Origin: CAVUWL01 sp963700105
GTDB lineage: Bacteria > Actinomycetota > Thermoleophilia > Solirubrobacterales > 70-9
Length of the DNA stretch: 64,000 nucleotides
Direction of reading: 5' to 3'
NCBI GenBank assembly: GCA_963700105.1
Contig: CAVOWL010000005.1
Span: forward strand, 186,001 to 250,000
The translations under genes were made by a program, and so were the position numbers. Position 1 is the stretch's first letter. Every line of letters begins with the position of its first letter. Positions 60,009 to 64,000 of the stretch are shown here, in pieces. The notes below the pieces were generated by a model that was given only the letters and a program-made list of their open reading frames with translations, made no database searches and had not been told where the DNA came from.

Positions 60009-61096
60009 GCGACGGCCGCCTGCGCACGCCGCCATGGCATCGGCACGGTGTTTAGCTTCGCCGCGGCCGGAAGCGACTCCTGATCCGCGGCGGTGATCAA
60101 CGCCTGGCCGCCGCACCCAAGTCGCTGCACCAGCCGCTCGCGTCGCAGTGGGTCCAACTCGCTCATCACGTCATCGAGCAACAGCAAGGGCACCTCCTCG
60201 CGACCCTCCAGCAGCGCGTCGCGCTCGGCGAACAGCAATGCCAAAAGCGCAGCGCGCTGCTCTCCCTGAGAGCCGTAGCGTCGCAGCGAGCGCTCTTCGG
60301 AGTTGATCTTTAGCTCATCGAGGTGAGGCCCCCATGAACTTCGCCCCAGTTTTAGATCCTGCCCGCGGCGCTGTAGAAGTCCCTCTCGTATTTGAGCCGC
60401 TGAGCCCTGCGCACGGGGCGCATACCGAAGGCTGCATGTTTCGCCCAGGCCCAGCTCGGCGGCGGCGAGCGCGAAGCCCGGCGCTAGCGCCGTGACGGCC
60501 TCCGCCCGGGCTGCGATAAGCGGCGCCGCGGCCTCGGCGAGGCCAGCATCCCAGACCTCGAGCTGATCGCCGCCACCGGAGCTGGCGGACAGCCGAGCGA
60601 GCATTGCGTTGCGCTGCGCGAGGGCCTGGCCGAAGCGGCGGCGCAGCTCCATCCGCGACGGCCAGCGGGCCGTGATGAAGCCGTCGAGGTGTGCCCGACG
60701 CTCCGCCGGCGCCCCCTTGATCAGATTCAGCCGATCGGGGGAGAAAACTGCCACCGGGGGGCGGTGTCGGGCCAAGGTTGCCGGATCGGCGGGGTTGCCG
60801 TTGAGAAGGTGGCGGCGACCCTCGCTCCTGCTAACCGAGGCGAGCAGCGTGTGCTCGATCCCGTCGTCGTCGCGCAGCGAGACCTCAACCCTGGCGAGCG
60901 CCGAACCGAAGGGAATCAGGTCGCGTCGATCGGCGGTCCGAAAGGACCGCCCGGTCAGGCCGAAGTAGACAGCCTCGACGAAGTTGGTCTTGCCGGAGCC
61001 ATTGGCGCCGATCAGGCTAGTTATCCCGGAGTCGAGCTCGACCCTGACGCAATCGAGGCTGCGCAGCGGGGCGACTTCGATTGCGGTGACGAGCAC
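60005..61096 (-). CDS. recF: DNA repair protein RecF
   Basis: SMC-like ATPase that helps RecA load at gaps. 363 residues: Walker A GANGSGKTNFVEAVYFGLTG from residue 30, GRSFRTADRRDLIPFG, the GAPAERRAHLDGFI block near 128-141, RRYGSQGEQRAALLALLFAE near 280 (Q-G-E-Q signature), and Walker B LLLLDDVMSELD. GTG start 9 bases after the dnaN stop. Part of the origin operon dnaA-dnaN-recF-dciA. Confidence 0.95.
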   Translation of the reverse strand: MLVTAIEVAPLRSLDCVRVELDSGITSLIGANGSGKTNFVEAVYFGLTGRSFRTADRRDLIPFGSALARVEVSLRDDDGIEHTLLASVSRSEGRRHLLNGNPADPATLARHRPPVAVFSPDRLNLIKGAPAERRAHLDGFITARWPSRMELRRRFGQALAQRNAMLARLSASSGGGDQLEVWDAGLAEAAAPLIAARAEAVTALAPGFALAAAELGLGETCSLRYAPRAQGSAAQIREGLLQRRGQDLKLGRSSWGPHLDELKINSEERSLRRYGSQGEQRAALLALLFAERDALLEGREEVPLLLLDDVMSELDPLRRERLVQRLGCGGQALITAADQESLPAAAKLNTVPMPWRRAQAAVA

Positions 61097-61105
61097 CGGG
61101 TCCCG

Positions 61106-62215
61106 TCACGCGTTGAGGCGGATGGGCATCACCAGGTAGCGAAAATCCTCGCTGTCGACCGGCTGTAGCAACCCGGGACGAAGCGGAGATATGAGGCGCA
61201 GGACAAGCTCCTCACCCTCAACGCTTTCGATCCCCTCCCGCAAGAACTCGGGGTTGAATCCGATCTCCAAAGGCTCACCCTCAAAGGCGGCGGGCATCGC
61301 CTCCTCGGCGTCGCCGACCTCCGGAGTCTCTGCCGCCACCGTTAACTCGCCAGGGGCAAAGGAGAGCCGCAGGGGTGCGTTTCTTTGGGCCAGTTGGCTG
61401 ACGCGGCGGGTCACCTCGAGGAATTCGTCTCGGGGCAGCCGGACGTCGTGTTCGTAGGACTCGGGCAGCAGCTGTCGAAAGTTTGGGAACTGACCATCGA
61501 TCAACCTCGTATTGAGAATGATTGGTCCCGCCCTAAAGATCGCTTGATTTGGGAGCAGCGAAACGAAGACGTCCTCGACCTTCTCGCTGGAGAGGATTCG
61601 GCCGAGCTCGCGCAGCGCTCGGGCCGGGATATTGGCCTCCAGCTCGCCGCCTATCTCGGCCTCCATCGCGGTTCGCTTGACCGCAAGTCGGTAGGAGTCG
61701 GTCGCGACCATCGTCATCTCGCTGCCGTTGACGCTGACCAAGACCCCGGTCAAAACCGGCCGCATGTCGTCCCGCGAGGCTGCCCGAGCAACCAGCTCAA
61801 CGGTGGAGGCGAGGGCACCGGCGGGAATCGTCAGCGGTTGGCTTTGTTGCTCTGGAAACCTGGGGAAATCCTCCGAGGGCAAAATCCGCAGGTGAAAGCT
61901 AGAGCCGCCGCTTCGAATCTCGACATCCCCCGAGGCAGAGCGCAGCTCAATGTCAACGCTCGCCTCAGCCAGCGAGCGAGACACCTCCGCAAACAGGCGC
62001 CCTGGAAGCAAAACACTTCCCTCGCTTTGGACCTCGGCGGCGAGGTCCGTCTGCAGTCCCATCTCAAGATCGGTCGCCGCAAGGGTGACGCTGCCGCCCG
62101 GTTTGGCACTCAGCAGTATTCCCGCCAGAGCCTGGGTCGCCGCCCGGTTGGAAATTGCTCGGGAAATCACCGAGAGCTTGGAAACAAGTTCTTCTCGCTG
62201 GCAGGTTAGCTTCAA
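61106..62215 (-). CDS. dnaN: DNA polymerase III sliding clamp (beta)
   Basis: Ring-shaped processivity clamp, 369 residues with the three-fold DnaN architecture: LKLTCQREELVSKLSVISRA at the start, LLSAKPGGSVTLAATDLEMG, the second domain around PAGALASTVELVARAASRDD and RPVLTGVLVSVNGSEMTMVA, and a third domain ending LQPVDSEDFRYLVMPIRLNA (conserved Y-L-V-M-P-I/M-R). TTG at 62213-62215 is used; AAGG lies 11 bases before it, and the longer frame runs back through the origin region and into dnaA, which is not credible. Confidence 0.95.
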   Translation of the reverse strand: MKLTCQREELVSKLSVISRAISNRAATQALAGILLSAKPGGSVTLAATDLEMGLQTDLAAEVQSEGSVLLPGRLFAEVSRSLAEASVDIELRSASGDVEIRSGGSSFHLRILPSEDFPRFPEQQSQPLTIPAGALASTVELVARAASRDDMRPVLTGVLVSVNGSEMTMVATDSYRLAVKRTAMEAEIGGELEANIPARALRELGRILSSEKVEDVFVSLLPNQAIFRAGPIILNTRLIDGQFPNFRQLLPESYEHDVRLPRDEFLEVTRRVSQLAQRNAPLRLSFAPGELTVAAETPEVGDAEEAMPAAFEGEPLEIGFNPEFLREGIESVEGEELVLRLISPLRPGLLQPVDSEDFRYLVMPIRLNA

Positions 62216-62351
62216 GTGATCAGTGCCTTCTTGAGTGGGATTAGGGCTTGTGGATAAAGCCTTGGTTGCGGGCAATTTGGCTTCAGGTGGCGGTTTGAGG
62301 GCTGTGGAAGATGCTGTGGGAAAGAACTGATTCTTGCAGTGCCGTCGGCTG
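62216..62351. other. dnaA-dnaN spacer, probable oriC
   Basis: 136 bases between dnaA and dnaN. It holds a perfect DnaA box, TGTGGATAA, at 62249-62257, and two two-mismatch boxes in the same orientation, TGTGGAAGA at 62303-62311 and TGTGGGAAA at 62315-62323. Gene context (rpmH, dnaA, dnaN, recF, gyrB) makes this the likely origin. It is much shorter and poorer in boxes than Streptomyces oriC, so additional boxes may lie elsewhere. Confidence 0.6.
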
Positions 62352-63692
62352 TCAGCTGTTTTCGTTGGCTTGATTGTGGACGGCCGCGCGAAGTTCCGCC
62401 ACGCGTCCGGCGAAACCTGAGTCCTCGGCGACGCCGGCTTCGATCCGGCGCAGGGAGTTGATGATCGTCGAGTGGTCACGACCACCATAGAGGCGACCGA
62501 TCTGGGGCAGCGAGAGGTCGGTGAGCTCGCGGGTGAGGAAGATCGCCACCCCTCGAGCGCGCACATTGGTGGCGCTCCGACTAGCCCCAACCAGCTCCTC
62601 CCGGGAGATCTGATAGGCGTCGGCCACGCGCTGCTGGATCTGGGTGATCGGGGCGGAGCGCTGCGGTTGGGAGAGGGGAATCACTTCGGCGATCAGCTCG
62701 GAGCTGAGCGGTCTGGCCATCAGCGATGCGTGGGCGATCACCCGGGTCAGCGCCCCGTGCAGCTGGCGTACGTTGGCATCGGCACGGCGGGCCAGCTCGC
62801 CGAGTGCCTGGCGGTCGGCAAATTCGACCCCAGCCTCACCCACCAGGCGCCGTAGAACGGCGAGGCGGGTGGCAAGGTTGGGAGGCTCAACCGCCAGGGT
62901 CAGTCCCCACTCGAAGCGGTCGCGAAGCCGCGCCGCGAGGGTGGAGAGCTCGCTGGGGATGCGATCGGCAGAGAGGACAAGCTGGCTGCCCGACTCATAG
63001 AGCGCGTTGAAGGTGTGGAAGAACTCCTCCTCGGTGTGCTGCTTACCCTCAAGGAACTGCACGTCATCGATCAGGAGCACGTCGATGTCTCGGTAGCGGG
63101 CCTTGAAGGCCTCCACCCCAGCTGAGCGCAGGGCGCCGACGAACTCGTTGGTGAATGACTCAGCGGTTGTGTAGCGGACGCTCAGCCCGGGTGCGTTGAT
63201 CGCGAGATAATTGGCGACAGCCACTAGCAGGTGGGTCTTTCCCAGCCCGGGAGGGCCATGGAGAAAGAGGGGGTTATATGCCTCAGAGGGAGCCTCGGCG
63301 ACGGCGAGGGAAGCGGCGTGGGCAAGTCGGTTGCCATCGCCGATCACAAAACGCTCAAAAACGTAGTTCGGGTTGAGCTCGATCTCTACTCGCCCGCTGC
63401 TTGCCTCCGTCTCGGTGCCCGCCGCCGTGAAGCTGACGGCCTGCGTCGGGGCGCCAACGGCGCGCAGCGCCTCACAGATCAGCGAGGAGTAGCGCCTCTC
63501 GACCCAGGCCAGAGCTGCCTTGGGAGCGAGCAGGTAGAGGACGTCGCCCTGAACGCCCACCGCGCGCAGCGGCTCGAGCCAGAGCTTGAAGGTAGAGGCC
63601 GGAAGCGATGCCCGCAGATGGCCCTGCGCTGCCTGCCAAAGGGCGTCAAGGTCAGGTTGAGTCTGGTCATCGGGCACCGGGCGAGCGACCAT
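62352..63692 (-). CDS. dnaA: Replication initiator DnaA
   Basis: AAA+ initiator that opens oriC. About 446 residues: domain I with LWQAAQGHLRASLPASTFKL, a very short domain II, domain III with NYVFERFVIGDGNRLAHAAS, Walker A GPPGLGKTHLLVAVAN, Walker B DVLLIDDVQFLEGK, and sensor motifs, then domain IV DNA-binding helices with ARGVAIFLTRELTDLSLPQI and LYGGRDHSTIINSLRRIEAG. The frame opens at 63731, but MVARPVPDDQTQPD at 63690-63692 is the likelier start. The brief domain II contrasts with the long acidic linker of Streptomyces DnaA. Confidence 0.97.
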   Translation of the reverse strand: MVARPVPDDQTQPDLDALWQAAQGHLRASLPASTFKLWLEPLRAVGVQGDVLYLLAPKAALAWVERRYSSLICEALRAVGAPTQAVSFTAAGTETEASSGRVEIELNPNYVFERFVIGDGNRLAHAASLAVAEAPSEAYNPLFLHGPPGLGKTHLLVAVANYLAINAPGLSVRYTTAESFTNEFVGALRSAGVEAFKARYRDIDVLLIDDVQFLEGKQHTEEEFFHTFNALYESGSQLVLSADRIPSELSTLAARLRDRFEWGLTLAVEPPNLATRLAVLRRLVGEAGVEFADRQALGELARRADANVRQLHGALTRVIAHASLMARPLSSELIAEVIPLSQPQRSAPITQIQQRVADAYQISREELVGASRSATNVRARGVAIFLTRELTDLSLPQIGRLYGGRDHSTIINSLRRIEAGVAEDSGFAGRVAELRAAVHNQANENS

Positions 63693-63859
63693 AGCGGCGG
63701 CCTTCGGGCAGCCGGGAGAGCTCTTCCGCAAATCCCGGTCAAAAAACCAGCCAGGCAGCGGATCGCGCCCGCTCGCCTCGCGGCGATTGCTCCCATGCGG
63801 CGCCGCTGGCTTCTCCTTTGGCAGCGGCTAGCCCCGGGCCCGGAGCAGCGGCAGCCCCC

Positions 63860-63865
63860 TATACT
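63860..63865 (+). promoter_or_regulatory. Candidate -10 box for rpmH
   Basis: TATACT, close to the consensus TATAAT, ends 9 nt before the rpmH ATG. No -35 is recognisable. The start of transcription would fall within about 3 nt of the ATG, so rpmH may be leaderless; no Shine-Dalgarno is present. Confidence 0.45.
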
Positions 63866-63874
63866 GCTGCCCCG

Positions 63875-64000
63875 ATGAAGCGGACCTATCAGCCTAAGAA
63901 GCGCAAGCGGGCCAAGACGCATGGATTCCGTGCGCGGATGAGCACCCGCGGGGGTCGCGCGATCCTGAATCGACGCCGGCGCAAAGGGCGGAAGCGCCTC
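63875..64000 (+). CDS. rpmH: Ribosomal protein L34 (3' end outside window)
   Basis: Small basic protein of the large ribosomal subunit. The visible 42 residues begin MKRTYQPKKRKRAKTHGFRA and continue RMSTRGGRAILNRRRRKGRK, the full L34 consensus, and the frame is still open at the window edge, so the stop is just outside. It is divergent from dnaA, the standard rpmH-dnaA arrangement. Confidence 0.96.
   Translation, partial: MKRTYQPKKRKRAKTHGFRARMSTRGGRAILNRRRRKGRKRL

Noticed and set aside
61106..62590. Long 494-codon version of DnaN
   Set aside because: The extra N-terminus would overlap dnaA and translate the origin spacer; the TTG at 62215 gives a normal DnaN.
1..64000. CRISPR arrays, insertion sequences, integrases, prophage or defence islands
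   Set aside because: No regularly spaced repeats, transposase, integrase or recognised defence gene was seen in either strand.

Overview
The window is GC-rich bacterial chromosome, most likely from a high-GC actinobacterium of the Thermoleophilia (Solirubrobacter/Gaiella-like) type. Evidence for actinobacteria is the order rpmH | dnaA-dnaN-recF-dciA-gyrB-gyrA, a cell-division and phospho-signalling block in the same order as in Mycobacterium (fhaA-fhaB-pstP-rodA-pbpA-pknB), a GyrA intein closely resembling the mycobacterial one, and frequent GTG/TTG starts. The class assignment is an inference from protein style and was not searched.

Layout. The right end (59.5-64 kb) is the replication origin region, with rpmH pointing right and dnaA, dnaN, recF and dciA pointing left; the short dnaA-dnaN gap carries one perfect and two weak DnaA boxes. 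gyrB and an intein-bearing gyrA follow at 53.3-59.5 kb. At 50.9-53.4 kb three rightward genes encode a CARDB membrane protein, prephenate dehydratase and an HNH protein. From 49-51 kb down to 41.6 kb runs the leftward division/cell-wall block: a Ser/Thr kinase, fhaA, fhaB, the PP2C phosphatase, RodA/FtsW, a class B PBP, PknB with four PASTA repeats, and D-Ala-D-Ala ligase. A second membrane kinase with a discoidin-like ectodomain and purM lie at 39-41.6 kb. A DedA-UppP pair, plausibly an undecaprenyl-phosphate recycling unit, sits at 37.5-39 kb beside a surface-polysaccharide cluster at 25.9-37.4 kb (FlaA1-type dehydratase, LytR_C protein, O-antigen ligase/polymerase, flippase, three glycosyltransferases, small priming phosphoglycosyltransferase, FemAB-like and GNAT acyltransferases).

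The left part (0-25.9 kb) is more ordinary and more eroded. It holds malate synthase, two tRNA-Ala genes, a DrrAB-like exporter, OsmC, two VOC proteins, a hydrolase, a Zn alcohol dehydrogenase, a Kup potassium transporter, a LolA-like/ABC exporter operon, a TlpA-like thioredoxin, an enoyl-CoA hydratase and MTHFR. Between them lie several broken genes: a frameshifted PNPOx, a half MFS exporter, a sugar-porter fossil, a GntR C-terminal remnant, an acidic protein split by a frameshift, and tRNA 3' fragments. Several frameshifts fall in or beside homopolymers, so assembly error competes with real decay.

The most notable points are the GyrA intein whose homing endonuclease has lost its acidic active-site residues, an fhaA that appears to start at ATC behind a perfect Shine-Dalgarno, a recurring TANNNT box 6-10 nt before starts that points to leaderless mRNAs, a terminator-like hairpin immediately before the gyrB ribosome site, the DedA-UppP coupling, and tRNA-Ala fragments bracketing osmC. 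I see no clearly undescribed multi-gene defence or mobile system.
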